Source of the DNA: Moesziomyces globuligerus
Lineage: Eukaryota > Basidiomycota > Ustilaginomycetes > Ustilaginales > Ustilaginaceae
Direction of reading: 5' to 3'
NCBI GenBank assembly: GCA_030849465.1
Contig: JARVLF010000006.1
Coordinates: forward strand, 620,001-684,000
Length of the DNA stretch: 64,000 nucleotides
Shown here: positions 10,419-19,990 of the stretch, piece after piece
Position numbering within the stretch: position 1 is the first letter of the stretch
Layout of the letters: each line of letters starts with the position of its first letter
Made by a program: the position numbers and the translations under genes
Notes under the pieces: generated by a model
Database searches by the model: none
Told to the model about the DNA's origin: nothing
Seen by the model: the letters and a program-made list of their open reading frames with translations, nothing else

Positions 10419-11255
10419 ATGCAGCTAGCAGGAAGCGTGTTGGTACGACTTGCACGAGCTGGGATCGCACACCGGGCGGGGTTGAGCACGACGCCGACGA
10501 TGGCCAAGAAGTCGGCGCGCGCGCTGGCGGCGGCCGAGTCGAGCTCGTCGGGTCGCTCTGCGCGCTCGGATGCACCTGCCGCGGGCAAGGTGGCGGTGGC
10601 CGATCTCTCGCCCAAGTCGTGTCTGACGTGCGGGCGTGTGATCACGCCGCGCGCCAAGTGGGCCTCGGACTGGCCAAGCATCAAGTACTGCTCCGACCGC
10701 TGCCGCTCTTCCCGACCCGGCAAACTCACCGTGCGCTTCGCCGCTCCTAGCGCCAGCACGATTTCCGAGCTGGCCAAGTACGACGGATGGAGCGATACGG
10801 ACGGCGAGGTGCACGTGGATATCGAGCGCTGGGTCGAAGCCGTCCTGCTCGACGTAGCTACACCTTCGGCGTCCAGCCCAGCATCCCTCGAGGCGGTTCA
10901 GGACCGCATCAAGAACCTCCTTGTCGACGCAGGATTGAAATCAGAGGACGTCAGGACAGAAAGTGGGCAGAACGATTCGGGCGAAGACAGCAAAGAAGAG
11001 GAGAACGGCAAGGCGGGAGAGCGCCAGCATCCGTTGTGCAAGATGCTCGACAGTGCGCCTGGCTTGCGCGAACGCATCCGGCGTGCCGCACGACGCCTCG
11101 CCCTCGGCATCAATCACGAATCCGACGCACAACAGACCCACATGATCACCACGGAAGCAGGCCGGATCGAACTCCTCCAGGCCGGCAAACCTCTCCGCAC
11201 CGTCAACGACCTCTCGTTCGCAAAGGGCACTCTTCACATCCGTCGCAAAGCATAA
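10419..11255 (+). CDS. DUF2256 + DUF3253 protein with presequence-like N-terminus
   Basis: A 278-residue protein from the first real ATG of the frame (10419). Residues 60-97 match DUF2256, a small putative zinc-binding module: CLTCG (C68, C71), the KWASDWPSIKYC core, then C91 and C95. The C-terminal half resembles DUF3253, a helix-turn-helix-like domain (RERIRRAARRLALG, ending LHIRRKA), split by an acidic low-complexity insert. The two domains also occur together in bacteria; the function is unknown. The first 27 residues (MQLAGSVLVRLARAG to STTPT) contain Arg, Ser and Leu, have no acidic residue and read like a mitochondrial presequence. A second ATG at 10500 would give a version without it (251 residues). 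The gene converges on the aldo-keto reductase, with 65 bp between stops. Confidence 0.85.
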   Translation: MQLAGSVLVRLARAGIAHRAGLSTTPTMAKKSARALAAAESSSSGRSARSDAPAAGKVAVADLSPKSCLTCGRVITPRAKWASDWPSIKYCSDRCRSSRPGKLTVRFAAPSASTISELAKYDGWSDTDGEVHVDIERWVEAVLLDVATPSASSPASLEAVQDRIKNLLVDAGLKSEDVRTESGQNDSGEDSKEEENGKAGERQHPLCKMLDSAPGLRERIRRAARRLALGINHESDAQQTHMITTEAGRIELLQAGKPLRTVNDLSFAKGTLHIRRKA

Positions 11256-11320
11256 ACTTTTTAATGCTCTCCAACACACTGTTCTACACGGCTCATGATG
11301 TGGTCTCGACGAGAGGACGT

Positions 11321-12461
11321 TCAGGCCTTCTTGGGCTGGATCTTGATGTCGCCGTAGCTGTAGCCGACGTCCCAACCGAGCTCCTCGAGCGACCAGCCGA
11401 TGATCGTCTGGCTCTGCTCGTCGACCGCACCGGCGTTGAGACGCGAGTGACGCTTCGGATCCTGCGAGATGGCGTTGATGCGAGCCATCTCGTCCTGGCT
11501 GAGCTCGACGAGCGTGATGTTCTGCTTCATGCGCTTCTCGTTGGTCGACTTTGGAGCGACCGAGGTTCCGCGCTGAACGGCCCAGCTGAGCGCCACATTG
11601 GCGGCGGTGGTGTGGTGAGCCTTTGCGATGTCCTCCAGATCGCGGTCCGTGTGGATGGGCGAGTTGTACTGGCCCAGCGGACTGTAGGCGGTGACATGGA
11701 TGCCCTTCTGCGCACACAGCTCCACCAGCTCGTTGTCGGGCAGGTACGGATGCGCCTCGATCTGGTTCACCGCCGGCACCACCTTGGCCGTCTTGAGCAG
11801 CGTCTCGAGGTTCTTGGGCGAGAAGTTCGAGATGCCGATCGCCTTGACCTTGCCCCGATGCGTGTTGAGCAGGATGTCTTCCATCTTGGCCCACGTCTCG
11901 TTGAACGTAGGTCCGAGGTGCTTTTGGCTCTCGAGGCCAAACACCTTGGCCGAGCTCAAGTCGACAGAGCTCTGACCCTGAGGCCAGTGCATGAGCCAGA
12001 GATCGATGTACTCGATGTCGAGCTTGGCCAGCGACTCGTCGAGCTCCTTGACCGGATCCACCACTCCGACCGGCGAGAGCTTGGTCGTCACAAAGAGCTC
12101 GGAGCGCGGCACTCCGGACTCGCGCACTGCCCGGCCCACCTCCTGCTCGTTGCCGTAAAACGTGGCCGTGTCCTGTGCGATTGTAACCAGACGAGGTGGA
12201 CGTGACAAGGCGTTGTAAGGATGAAGCGGTCAGTTCAGTCCGTAAAGGGAGAGGAAGCGAAGCTGCAGGTCGTGTGTCGCCACGAATAGGAAGCGGAATG
12301 ATACTTACGAGGTGACGGTAGCCGACTTTGATCGCCTGGAGTAGGGCCGAGACCAGCTCCTCGTCCTGTCCGGTGCCCTTCTGTCCCTGCCAGCAGCCCA
12401 TACCGACCGAGGGCATCTTGGCGCCCGTGTTGAGCGTGAACGAAGGAATATCAGCAGCCAT
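11321..12461 (-). CDS. Aldo-keto reductase (one intron)
   Basis: Two exons: 12461-12309 and 12172-11321. The intron (12308-12173, 136 nt) starts GTAAGT and ends CACAG, and joins codons in phase 0, rebuilding the family motif GYRHL-DTATFYGNE. The 334-residue product is an NADP(H)-dependent aldo-keto reductase that reduces aldehydes or ketones, or oxidises polyols, in the cytosol. The catalytic tetrad is present: Asp52, Tyr57, Lys82 (TTKL) and His113 (LMHWP). It most resembles the fungal Gcy1/Ypr1/xylose-reductase type. The start MAADIPSFTLNTGAKMP fits the family N-terminus. The substrate cannot be told. Reading through the intron would break the TIM barrel, so the splice is well supported. Confidence 0.93.
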
Positions 12462-12852
12462 TGTGGAGCAGCTTCGAGATTGAGCAAAGTTGGAAGAGGA
12501 ATGTAAACCCAAGCTAGCGAGCGTTGCGATCGGTTCTTGTACCAGGAGGAAGGTGGCGTGAGTGGGGGCAGGGGGGCTGCTGCTGTATAAGAATCCATCT
12601 GTGCACGAGTTTCGCGTCGGCAATCTAGTCCGTGTGGAGGTTTTGTTGCACCAAATCCCGTCCGTTGGTGCCTCCACTTTCTTCTGACCTGTGCGATCCG
12701 GATGCGTGGGCGTGTGACTTCACATCTGCAGGATGAGAGATAGAGTGCATAGCCGCCTCGCATCCGTCGGTGTGATCGCGTTTGAACAAGATGATGCGGT
12801 TGAAAGAACCTCTTCGTATCCGAAGGCTTCAGCTTTGTTTTCTATTCGTGTT
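12462..12852. other. Intergenic region
   Basis: Promoter/5' region of the aldo-keto reductase and 3' end of the metallopeptidase gene (same strand). No further gene is seen. Confidence 0.6.
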
Positions 12853-15147
12853 CTAGACAGGGGTACTGGTGTATGCGCCGATGCTATCCATCCATGCTCC
12901 GCTGGTGCCGTACAGACCGACGATCCTGCCTCCGCTGACCGGCGGCTCGAGCACTCTGAGCGAGCCGCCGGTGGCGTTGCCACGCATCCCGCTCGTCTTT
13001 CCGCTGCGCAGCACCACCTCGACCGCATCGACCCACGCGCCGGCGCGCACCTTGATCTTGTCGATCGAATCGCCCTGCCCGACCGGCAGCCGGAAGGGCG
13101 AGCCGCCGCAAGGGCCAAAGGCAACGCGCGTCCCGTTGGCATAGTGGAATTGCAGCCCGTCGAGGCTGGCTCCGCTAAAGATGTCGATCCCCACAAGCTG
13201 GGCAGCCGCGCCGTCGTCGCGCTCGTGCGGCAAGATCACATCCCACTGCCGACCCGAGGCGTTGGTCTGACCAAAGGGCAAAGACTTGACGACGTTGCGG
13301 CGCGTCGGATCGATACCAGCCACCTTGAGCGGACGAGCGATGCCGTTCTGCCGAAAGTCGGGCAGCTCCGCTTGGCGCATATTGCAGCCGAGCGCGTTGA
13401 GCTTTACGTGGGGCGAGCTGGTATGCATGACATCGAAGCCGACCTTGCTGCTCAGGTAGGCCGGGTCGATGAGAGTGTCGCGTGGCGGCGTCTGCGCCGG
13501 GTGTCCTCCAGTGGCGAGGTTGAGCCACTCGATGTGCGTCTTGTACTCGCCATCGACTTCGATCTCGATGGCGCCGATACCGGATGCACATTTGAGCACC
13601 GCACCCTGCGGTGAGCTCGTCCAGGCCGGCTCGTTCTCGTTCCACTGCTCCCACGTCGCTTGGTCGTTGGAAGCCAGATACGGCAGGGGCGGATCGGAGG
13701 GAAGGTAGAAGCACGGATGCCAGCGTGCGCGGACCGCCTGGGCGCGGTGGATGTGGTTGTGCTTGTCGTCGTTGCCTGCATGAATGGGCGCAAAGAAGCT
13801 TCCCTGGGCCACCCCATTGCGTCGGCATCCCGGTTCGCGCGTCATGAAGGCTCGGTTGAACTCGACGTAGCCGCGCGCCATGAGACCCGAGGGCCAGTGC
13901 GGATTGTTGAGCGCGTGTCCCGCCTCGTGGAAGAAGGCGCCCGAGCCGATGTTGAGCGTCTGCCACGCGGTCGGGCATTCGTTGAGGTCGTTGACGCAGC
14001 AGCTTTCATCGGTGCGCTCCGTGTCGAGGAACGCGGCCGTGACGCGCTCGAGCGAGCTCGGCGCGGCCCAGAGCCAGTGGCTACCCATGACGCCATGCGA
14101 AAGATGGCCCGGTCCTCCCGCTCCGACTGCGCCGTGGGCGCGGAGGAGGCGCATCTTGGGATCGTACGTGGTGTCCAGCGTCAGCACAGCCACGGGCGAC
14201 CAGTGTAGGAATCTCGGCGTCGAGGGTTCTTGGAGCGCCTCGGCGGCGAAAGCGTGCATGGCGCCGCCGTTGCGAGCATTGGCCTTTTGCTGAGCATTCT
14301 CGGGATCGCGAAACTCACGCAGCGTGCGTCGCGACTTGATCAGATGGATCTGCGGCAGCATCTCCAAGGCACGCACAGACTGGCTGGACGAATCGGACGA
14401 CGAATCCGAGTGCGCATCGTCGAGCTGGAAAGCGCGCCGACCCATCCCGTGCCTCCGCATCTGTTCGGCGTGGAAAGCTTGCCACAGGTAGGCCTGGAGA
14501 GCGAAGCGGCGCTTGACTTCTACAATGCCTCCGGATCGCAACGCCTCTCGCCGCGGACCTGGAGGCGCATCAACGATGGCTCGCTCTGCCTCGTCCGGAC
14601 CGCCGGCATCTCGGGCACCAGGAGCGAGATCGAGCTTGTCCATCGCCTTGCTGAGGAACCGAGACATCTTGTCACCTTTCCGTGGTTGTATCGAACCATT
14701 GGCATCCGAGCTACGTTGCTTTTGTGGGACGCTGGGCAGTTTCTGACCATCATTCTGCCAGACTGGCGAGTCGCAGGCAGCGACGATCGCAAGGTGAAGA
14801 GGTGGAGCAGTATGAGGTCGATCGTACGTGACTGAGATGGATTCGCTGCCCCGCTCTCCGGACCCATCGATCGTCCAGTCAAAGACCAAATCGTTCTTGC
14901 CTGGCGACAGCGGGACGAGCGCTTTGAAGAAGCTGAGGTTGATCTCCCACGTCTGCTGCTGGAAACCAGAGCGCGGATCATGCGTCACGGTGATGCGACC
15001 ATTTGCAGCGTTGGTCGCGATCATTCCTTCAACCAGGAGCAGCCGCGTGTAGACGGTCTCTCCGGACTGAAGATTGGTGAAGCGCAGGGCAGACGTGCCC
15101 GCGCCCTTTGGTTGCGGACGCAGAGGAATGGCTGGAGGCGGAGCCAT
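12853..15147 (-). CDS. Putative zinc metallopeptidase with C-terminal jacalin-like lectin domain
   Basis: 764 residues, one exon. A zinc-binding HEAGH motif lies at 407-411 in the context SGAFFHEAGHALNNPHW, matching the fungal putative metallopeptidase family (Pfam Metallopep type). The catalytic Glu is E408. The last about 150 residues (from WDVILPHERDDG) form a Gly-rich beta-prism module with GIDIFSGASLDGLQFHY and GGSPFRLPVGQGDSIDKI, typical of jacalin-related lectins that bind mannose or similar sugars. No signal peptide is visible, so the protein may be cytosolic or leave by an unusual route. A disordered basic segment near residues 145-210 separates the N-terminal beta-rich region from the catalytic domain. 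Proteolysis of a glycan-bearing target is an inference from the domain pairing. Confidence 0.88.
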   Translation of the reverse strand: MAPPPAIPLRPQPKGAGTSALRFTNLQSGETVYTRLLLVEGMIATNAANGRITVTHDPRSGFQQQTWEINLSFFKALVPLSPGKNDLVFDWTIDGSGERGSESISVTYDRPHTAPPLHLAIVAACDSPVWQNDGQKLPSVPQKQRSSDANGSIQPRKGDKMSRFLSKAMDKLDLAPGARDAGGPDEAERAIVDAPPGPRREALRSGGIVEVKRRFALQAYLWQAFHAEQMRRHGMGRRAFQLDDAHSDSSSDSSSQSVRALEMLPQIHLIKSRRTLREFRDPENAQQKANARNGGAMHAFAAEALQEPSTPRFLHWSPVAVLTLDTTYDPKMRLLRAHGAVGAGGPGHLSHGVMGSHWLWAAPSSLERVTAAFLDTERTDESCCVNDLNECPTAWQTLNIGSGAFFHEAGHALNNPHWPSGLMARGYVEFNRAFMTREPGCRRNGVAQGSFFAPIHAGNDDKHNHIHRAQAVRARWHPCFYLPSDPPLPYLASNDQATWEQWNENEPAWTSSPQGAVLKCASGIGAIEIEVDGEYKTHIEWLNLATGGHPAQTPPRDTLIDPAYLSSKVGFDVMHTSSPHVKLNALGCNMRQAELPDFRQNGIARPLKVAGIDPTRRNVVKSLPFGQTNASGRQWDVILPHERDDGAAAQLVGIDIFSGASLDGLQFHYANGTRVAFGPCGGSPFRLPVGQGDSIDKIKVRAGAWVDAVEVVLRSGKTSGMRGNATGGSLRVLEPPVSGGRIVGLYGTSGAWMDSIGAYTSTPV

Positions 15148-15197
15148 ACTGTTCAGAGATGTACTGTTTCCGATTCAGATCGGATCGCGCGAGTGGA

Positions 15198-15524
15198 CTA
15201 CAGGCCGATGGCACGTCTGCGCTTGGGGCTGCTGAGGAGGGCGATGACGGCGCAGGAGGTGAGGAAGCTGCAGAAGCGAAAGAAGGCCTGCCTGGACACG
15301 GCGCGTTCCTGGTCGTCGGTTCGGGAGGAGCTGAAGATGCGCCGCAGATTGGGCAGAGGCATTGCGAGCAGGGCGATGCGGGAGAAGCGCGGGTGATGGT
15401 GGTTGATTAGGTGGGCGTTGTCCGTGACCGAGCAGACGTGAACTAGCGCTTTGGCCACCGCGCACATCGAGGCTGCGGGGTCGAGTGGAGCTTGGCTCGT
15501 TTCCGTCTGAGCCAAAATCATCAT
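15198..15524 (-). CDS. Possible small membrane protein
   Basis: A 108-residue frame from tandem ATGs at 15524 (the open frame extends upstream without a Met). I do not recognise it. It has a polar N-terminus, a middle segment with His-His-His (HLINHHHPRF) followed by RIALLAMPLPNLRRIF, a hydrophobic stretch FFRFCSFLTSCAVIALL, and a basic end (KRRRAIGL), which looks like a small membrane-anchored protein. It lies between the metallopeptidase start (50 bp away) and the methyltransferase gene. Amino-acid order is more protein-like than in shadow frames nearby, but no homologue is recalled and an exon of a larger gene is possible. Confidence 0.38.
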   Translation of the reverse strand: MMILAQTETSQAPLDPAASMCAVAKALVHVCSVTDNAHLINHHHPRFSRIALLAMPLPNLRRIFSSSRTDDQERAVSRQAFFRFCSFLTSCAVIALLSSPKRRRAIGL

Positions 15525-15542
15525 GCTTGGCAGGAAGAAAAG

Positions 15543-15551
15543 CAGGGTCCA
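15543..15551 (-). promoter_or_regulatory. TGGACCCTG element upstream of the EFM7-like gene
   Basis: The 9-mer (CAGGGTCCA on the plus strand) ends 142 bp before the methyltransferase ATG, with an AT-rich AAATTTT core at 15576-15582. The same 9-mer occurs in four other promoters here; see findings. On the alternative reading it overlaps the 5' flank of the small minus-strand gene. Confidence 0.4.
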
Positions 15552-15692
15552 GCCAGGCCTGTACTCGGCAGAGTCAAATTTTGATCCTGTCCAACTCGGT
15601 CCTCGTCGACATGGTCGCTGCTCTCGACACGCATCCTCTCGCACCGCCCGAACTCGTCTCCTCTACGCCACATTCGTAGATCCAAGATCACC

Positions 15693-16871
15693 ATGAGGGA
15701 CGACTTGAGCTATAACGGCTCTACATCTTCCTCTTGCTCGTCATCGACAGCGGGCCTACGAGGAGGCAGACGCGCGCGGTCGAGGTCGCGCTCGCCGACG
15801 TCGCTCTTCGAGGATTCGCTCTTCACGCTCTTTGCGCACAACCAGCCTGCACACGGCGATCCCGGCGACATGTGCAAGTATACTCATGCCAACCTGCCGC
15901 CACGTGCTGTCGGGCCATCGGCACGCAGAACGACGCTGCGCTACAAGATCGCGCAGAACAGCGGGACCAACACCAAGCTCTTTGCGCACCACCAGTGGGA
16001 TGCAGGCCTGTACCTCGCCGACTTGATTGCAGAACAGAGTGTCCCCGGGGATGTTGTCGAGCATGCATCGCAAGCCGTGCGAGGAAAGCAACGGGCGGAG
16101 GGCTTTGCGGACGTACGAGGCAAGACGGTGGTGGAGCTCGGTGCGGGTACCGGACTGCCTGGCTTGGTGGCCTGCGTGATGGGTGCTGCGAGGACGGTGA
16201 TCACCGACTATCCCGACCCGCACGTCATCGACAACCTCAGCGGCAACCTCGATCTTGCGCTGCTCGCCAAAAAGCACGCCCGAGACCAGGAAAAGGGTAG
16301 GAGCGTCGATCCGCGCTACACCGAGGCGAGGACGAGAGTGCAGGTGATGGGTCTGGGTTGGGGCAACGACGACGAAGAATCTCGGGTGATGCGCGCTGCT
16401 GGCGATGGTGGGCAAGGTTTCGACCTGGTGCTAGCGGCGGATGTGCTGTGGGTGTCGTCTGCACATCCGCTGCTCATCCACTCGATTCGCAGGCTGCTCA
16501 AGCGCGACCGCGAGGCCCGCTGCGTGCTCATCGCGGGCTTCCACACTGGCCGACCCGCTGTGCGCCGCTTCTTCCTCCAGCTTGCTCAGGCCGACGCAAG
16601 TGGCGACGAAACGCTCGCCCAGGGACGCTCCAACGCCATCGTACCGGACTGGGACGAGCAAGTCTACGGTGGCATCTGGGAACGTAGCATCGACGGCTCC
16701 ACGCGCGCGTGGTCCGGCGGATCCATCTCACCACCCTCACCAACCGAGCAATCTCGCACCGGCGTGGCTTCGGTCGATGGCCTCAAAGAGGTCGAAGAGG
16801 AGATGGGCGATATAAGCGACCGCGGCAGCTGGGTGGTAGTTGCTACGCTCAGATGGGCTGATCTTGCTTGA
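15693..16871 (+). CDS. EFM7: EFM7/NNT1-like protein methyltransferase
   Basis: A 392-residue class I SAM-dependent methyltransferase of family 16. The N-terminal about 30 residues are a Ser/Arg-rich extension. The family entry motif LFAHHQWDAGLYLADLI precedes motif I VVELGAGTGLPGL (SAM binding); TDYPDPHVIDNL is the acidic ribose-binding loop, and FDLVLAADVLW the post-I motif. In yeast, Efm7 (formerly Nnt1) methylates the N-terminal Gly2 and Lys3 of elongation factor eEF1A. The best fit is that role in the cytosol; a relative with another protein substrate is possible. The C-terminal insert with Ser/Pro-rich sequence (about residues 340-365) is longer than in yeast. The gene converges on the DUF1295 gene. 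Confidence 0.82.
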   Translation: MRDDLSYNGSTSSSCSSSTAGLRGGRRARSRSRSPTSLFEDSLFTLFAHNQPAHGDPGDMCKYTHANLPPRAVGPSARRTTLRYKIAQNSGTNTKLFAHHQWDAGLYLADLIAEQSVPGDVVEHASQAVRGKQRAEGFADVRGKTVVELGAGTGLPGLVACVMGAARTVITDYPDPHVIDNLSGNLDLALLAKKHARDQEKGRSVDPRYTEARTRVQVMGLGWGNDDEESRVMRAAGDGGQGFDLVLAADVLWVSSAHPLLIHSIRRLLKRDREARCVLIAGFHTGRPAVRRFFLQLAQADASGDETLAQGRSNAIVPDWDEQVYGGIWERSIDGSTRAWSGGSISPPSPTEQSRTGVASVDGLKEVEEEMGDISDRGSWVVVATLRWADLA

Positions 16872-16983
16872 GCCCATCCGCATCCAAGCATCGCGGCATC
16901 AATCTACACACTCTTGCTGCATTAGAGGCGTCAGAGTGCGGGGATGGGTATCTACATAAGTGCTGAGCAGCTGCGGGACGTGT

Positions 16984-18024
16984 CTAGGCTTGGTCGCGGT
17001 TCTGCTTGTCTTCGGCTTCGCGGATGGCCTTGTGACCGTCCTTGGCCTCGTCGAAGTTGTAGAAGGGGAAGTCAAAGAGGATGGTCGACTTTACCCAGCG
17101 CGGCAGCCTGCGGTAGAAGCCGTTGGGGAGCGGGATGAGCATCGAGGTGCGTTCGCGGAAGGCCTTCATGCGCTGCCAAGCATCGGTCTCGGTCTGGTCA
17201 CGCCAGGGCTCGAGGCCGTCGGTGTTCTTGTCGGGCCCGTGGGACATGAGGAAGTACTTCTGCTGCGTAGGCTTCTCGGCGAGCGGAATGCCGGAGAGGA
17301 AGAGCAGGAGAGCCATGGTGATGAGGGGTGAGAAGATGGATCCGTACAACGCGTCGTGTCCGCGGTCGGACGCTTCGGTCGAGTTGCCGATGGCCAGCAG
17401 CCAAACGCCCCACCAGAGCATGATCTCGCCAAAGTAGTTGGGACGCCTCGAGTACTTCCAGACGCCCGCATCGGTGATGGCGCCCTTGGGTGGCTTGGCG
17501 ACCGACTTGAAGCGGTACTTCTGAATGTCGGCGAGCGCCTCTACGACAAAGCCGACGGCAAAGAAGATGATGCCGACGACGTCCTTGCCGTTGCCGAAGC
17601 GCGCGTTGCCGCCGCCGGTGGCGGGGTCGCTCGACTCGGGCGAGTTGAGCACGGTGACGGGCATCGAGATGGTCCAGACCCAGACGAGCTGGAAGGTCCA
17701 GAAGCCGAGGAAGCTGAGCGGCTTGGAGCGCATCTCGTCGAAGCGCGTGTCGCCGCCGAGCTTGAGCATGCGGAAGAGCTGAAAGCCGCCGAGACGCAGG
17801 CCCCAGACGATGGCAAAGATCGAGGCGATGACGTTGCGCGCATAGTACTGGTCGCCGGAGCAGAGCGTGAAGATGGCAAGGAAGATGACGTTGGCCGCCG
17901 ACCAAAAGTCGGTGATGGTGTCGATCTGGAGGCCAAAGGCGATGGCAAAGCCGAGCAGCTGCCAGCCGAGCGAGATGAGGAAGGTGATGGAGAGGTAAAA
18001 GTCGTCCAGAACGTGGACCACCAT
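16984..18024 (-). CDS. DUF1295 membrane protein (steroid 5-alpha-reductase-like)
   Basis: 346 residues, polytopic, no intron. The C-terminal part carries the DUF1295 signature: VEALADIQKYRFK, then GVWKYSRRPNYFGEIMLWWGVWLLA, which belongs to the fold shared by steroid 5-alpha reductases and isoprenylcysteine methyltransferases. Five to seven membrane spans are visible. After the last span comes a soluble tail containing GPDKNTDGLEPWRDQTETDAW and a Lys/Glu-rich end. The protein probably acts on a lipid or sterol-like substrate in the endoplasmic reticulum, but the reaction is not defined for this subgroup. MVVHVLDDFY is the first ATG of the frame and starts next to the first membrane span. Confidence 0.86.
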   Translation of the reverse strand: MVVHVLDDFYLSITFLISLGWQLLGFAIAFGLQIDTITDFWSAANVIFLAIFTLCSGDQYYARNVIASIFAIVWGLRLGGFQLFRMLKLGGDTRFDEMRSKPLSFLGFWTFQLVWVWTISMPVTVLNSPESSDPATGGGNARFGNGKDVVGIIFFAVGFVVEALADIQKYRFKSVAKPPKGAITDAGVWKYSRRPNYFGEIMLWWGVWLLAIGNSTEASDRGHDALYGSIFSPLITMALLLFLSGIPLAEKPTQQKYFLMSHGPDKNTDGLEPWRDQTETDAWQRMKAFRERTSMLIPLPNGFYRRLPRWVKSTILFDFPFYNFDEAKDGHKAIREAEDKQNRDQA

Positions 18025-18664
18025 CTTTGCTGTAATGGCCGATGCGAGCGCGTTGGATGCTGTGGATGGGGATGGGTTGATAAAGTATTAAGCTACGAAC
18101 GAGGTGACATCCAACTGACTTTAACGGTTTCCGAGTGGAGAAGGAAGCGTTTGGTGATTCAGCTCTTCGGGGCTTTTTCTGGTGCAACTGAGCCCAAAGC
18201 AGCAAAAACGCGCCGGCACGTCAGCCAAGGCGAGGTGGAGGTTATCCGAGTCAAGGCCGCGTGCCGCTCTCTTGGCTCGGTCAGCGTCAGGAATGCCTCG
18301 ATGCCATCTTGGGCGAGTGCGCAAGAGCCAACGTACAGCAAAAGGCCAACACGCTTGTCAGCCATCCCGAAAGCAGGAACACGCCACCATGGCTGCCAGG
18401 GTCGCAGCTGATTCACGAACCCGAACGGCATCCGTTGGGTCGAAGCGTGTTTTCTCCGCGGCGAACACGAGGGCTTTGCTAAGCTGCATGAACGCAAAGC
18501 ACGCGGCACGGCTTCCTTTTGCCAACGGAAGTCGGAAGTCGGCCATCGCTATGACGTACCGCCTGCGCCCCAGCCGAAGCCAATTCAGGGTCTGGCTCCA
18601 GACCCTTCACCCACCCAACCACCACGCAGCTCGCGACAGAAACACCAGTCACCTTATACTGTAT
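18025..18664. other. Intergenic region
   Basis: Upstream of the DUF1295 gene and downstream of the GH43-like gene. Frames here are short and not protein-like. It contains a GC-rich hairpin (GGGTCTGG/CCAGACCC, 18588-18605). Confidence 0.6.
18588..18605. repeat. Short perfect inverted repeat
   Basis: Eight-base arms GGGTCTGG and CCAGACCC are separated by two bases. It is 59 bp beyond the stop of the minus-strand GH43-like gene, in non-coding DNA. It could form a small hairpin in a 3' UTR. Confidence 0.5.
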
Positions 18665-19822
18665 TCAATCTAGCTGTTGTGCTGGAATCACCTGCGTGGG
18701 AAGCCAGACGCCCCTCTCATCCGCCTCGGCCACCTGAACGCGGACGTATCGCTCGTTGTTGCCATCGTCGGCGCCGTCGCGCGATGCAAACGCACCGTAT
18801 GCACACCACGTCTGGCCATCCGGACCTGTAAACAGGCTTCCGCTCCCCGGTCCGTAGACGCCCTGACTCGAGTCGGACGCCAGGATCGGCTGGCCGCGCT
18901 GGTACCACTGTGCCACATCCAGCGGGTCCTGGGCGGCATCGATGTAGAGCAGACGCGTGTTGTAGTTGGACTGGTAGAAGTTGCCCTCGGCGTACATGAG
19001 GTTGAGCGTGCGCGAGCCGTTGAGCTTGTTCTCGTACACCCAGCTGCTGGGAGCTTCGGTATTGACACCGTAAGAGACCAGATCGACCACTGCACTCGCA
19101 GCACGGGCGGGCGCGCCGCTTTGCAGCTGGACGAGCTGCACGAATTCGTGGTTGGACCAGGTGAGGTAGGTGTTACCGTTCGGGTGCACGATCACATGCG
19201 GATCGTAGCCCTGCAGCGCAACACCGTCCTGACCCAGGATGCGGCCGAGGTCGGTGTAGGAGCCGAGCGGATCGTCCGTGTCCGAGATGAGCGCACGCAT
19301 CGTGTTGTCCTGGATGGCCGAGACCGTGTAGAGGTAGCGGTCGCCGTAGCGGACAATGTCGGCGGCCTCGGTGCCAACGCCTTGCGGGTACGAGATGTTG
19401 GAATACTCGTAGATCGTGTACATCTTGGCCTCGTCGCGGTAGATGTCGTTCAGATCGTCGCTGGCTCGGAGGAAGACCTTCATGCCAAAGTCGACGTCCG
19501 TAACCACGTAGAAGGGCTTGCCATCTCGAGTGACGGTGAGAAACTGAGGGTCGAATCCTTCTCCCAGCGAGTTGTGCACACCAGGTGCAAGCGCCGGCGC
19601 CAGGCCCGAGGCGTCTTCGTTGATCGTGTCGCTTCCGGAAGCCCCCGAACCAGTCTGCTTGGATGCTGGACCGAACCGTCCGTACGGCACATCGTGGAAT
19701 CGACTCGAGTTGGTCTGGCCGCCGTTTGCTTCGAGTGTCGGAATCTTGGATTTCAGGGGACTAGCCGCTATCAGAGGGAGAAGCCAACTGCCAAAGACGG
19801 CAAGAGACAGCCTCAGCAACAT
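18665..19822 (-). CDS. Secreted glycoside hydrolase family 43-like protein
   Basis: 385 residues with an N-terminal signal peptide (MLLRLSLAVFGSWLLPLIAA, likely cleaved near residue 20), so probably extracellular. After a Gly/Ser-rich spacer the five-blade beta-propeller pattern of GH43 appears: FDPQFLTV with the catalytic-base Asp candidate, DPHVIVHPNGNTYLTWSNHEF with the middle acidic residue, and later TEAPSSWVYENKL with a Glu fitting the general acid, then YGPGSGSLF and WCAYGAF. GH43 enzymes cleave arabinose or xylose linkages in plant hemicellulose. The subfamily cannot be fixed here, and the catalytic triad is inferred from order only. A TATA-like TATATAG lies about 125 bp upstream on this strand. 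Confidence 0.83.
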   Translation of the reverse strand: MLLRLSLAVFGSWLLPLIAASPLKSKIPTLEANGGQTNSSRFHDVPYGRFGPASKQTGSGASGSDTINEDASGLAPALAPGVHNSLGEGFDPQFLTVTRDGKPFYVVTDVDFGMKVFLRASDDLNDIYRDEAKMYTIYEYSNISYPQGVGTEAADIVRYGDRYLYTVSAIQDNTMRALISDTDDPLGSYTDLGRILGQDGVALQGYDPHVIVHPNGNTYLTWSNHEFVQLVQLQSGAPARAASAVVDLVSYGVNTEAPSSWVYENKLNGSRTLNLMYAEGNFYQSNYNTRLLYIDAAQDPLDVAQWYQRGQPILASDSSQGVYGPGSGSLFTGPDGQTWCAYGAFASRDGADDGNNERYVRVQVAEADERGVWLPTQVIPAQQLD

Positions 19823-19945
19823 GTCGACACTCGATTGCGACGACTTTACCGTGCACCAGGCAGCGGCAAATTACCGGAACAGTAAAGAGGGATGGGGCGA
19901 CGGCGACGCTGAATGCGAGGGATCACCTCTCGACCGGCAAGCATC

Positions 19946-19952
19946 TATATAT
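19946..19952 (-). promoter_or_regulatory. TATA-like box for the GH43-like gene
   Basis: TATATAT on the plus strand, reading ATATATAG on the coding strand, lies 124-130 bp before the GH43-like ATG. The position suits a TATA box with a leader of about 90-100 nt. Confidence 0.4.
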
Positions 19953-19970
19953 CGCGGGAATCTCGCAGCT

Positions 19971-19990
19971 GCCAGCCAGCCAGCCAGCCA
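19971..19990. repeat. (GCCA)5 microsatellite
   Basis: Five uninterrupted copies of the tetranucleotide in the GH43-like gene's upstream region. Confidence 0.85.

Noticed and set aside
10787..12205. A 472-codon plus-strand frame across the DUF2256 gene and antisense to the aldo-keto reductase
   Set aside because: It overlaps two well-supported genes in the wrong frame and has no domain.
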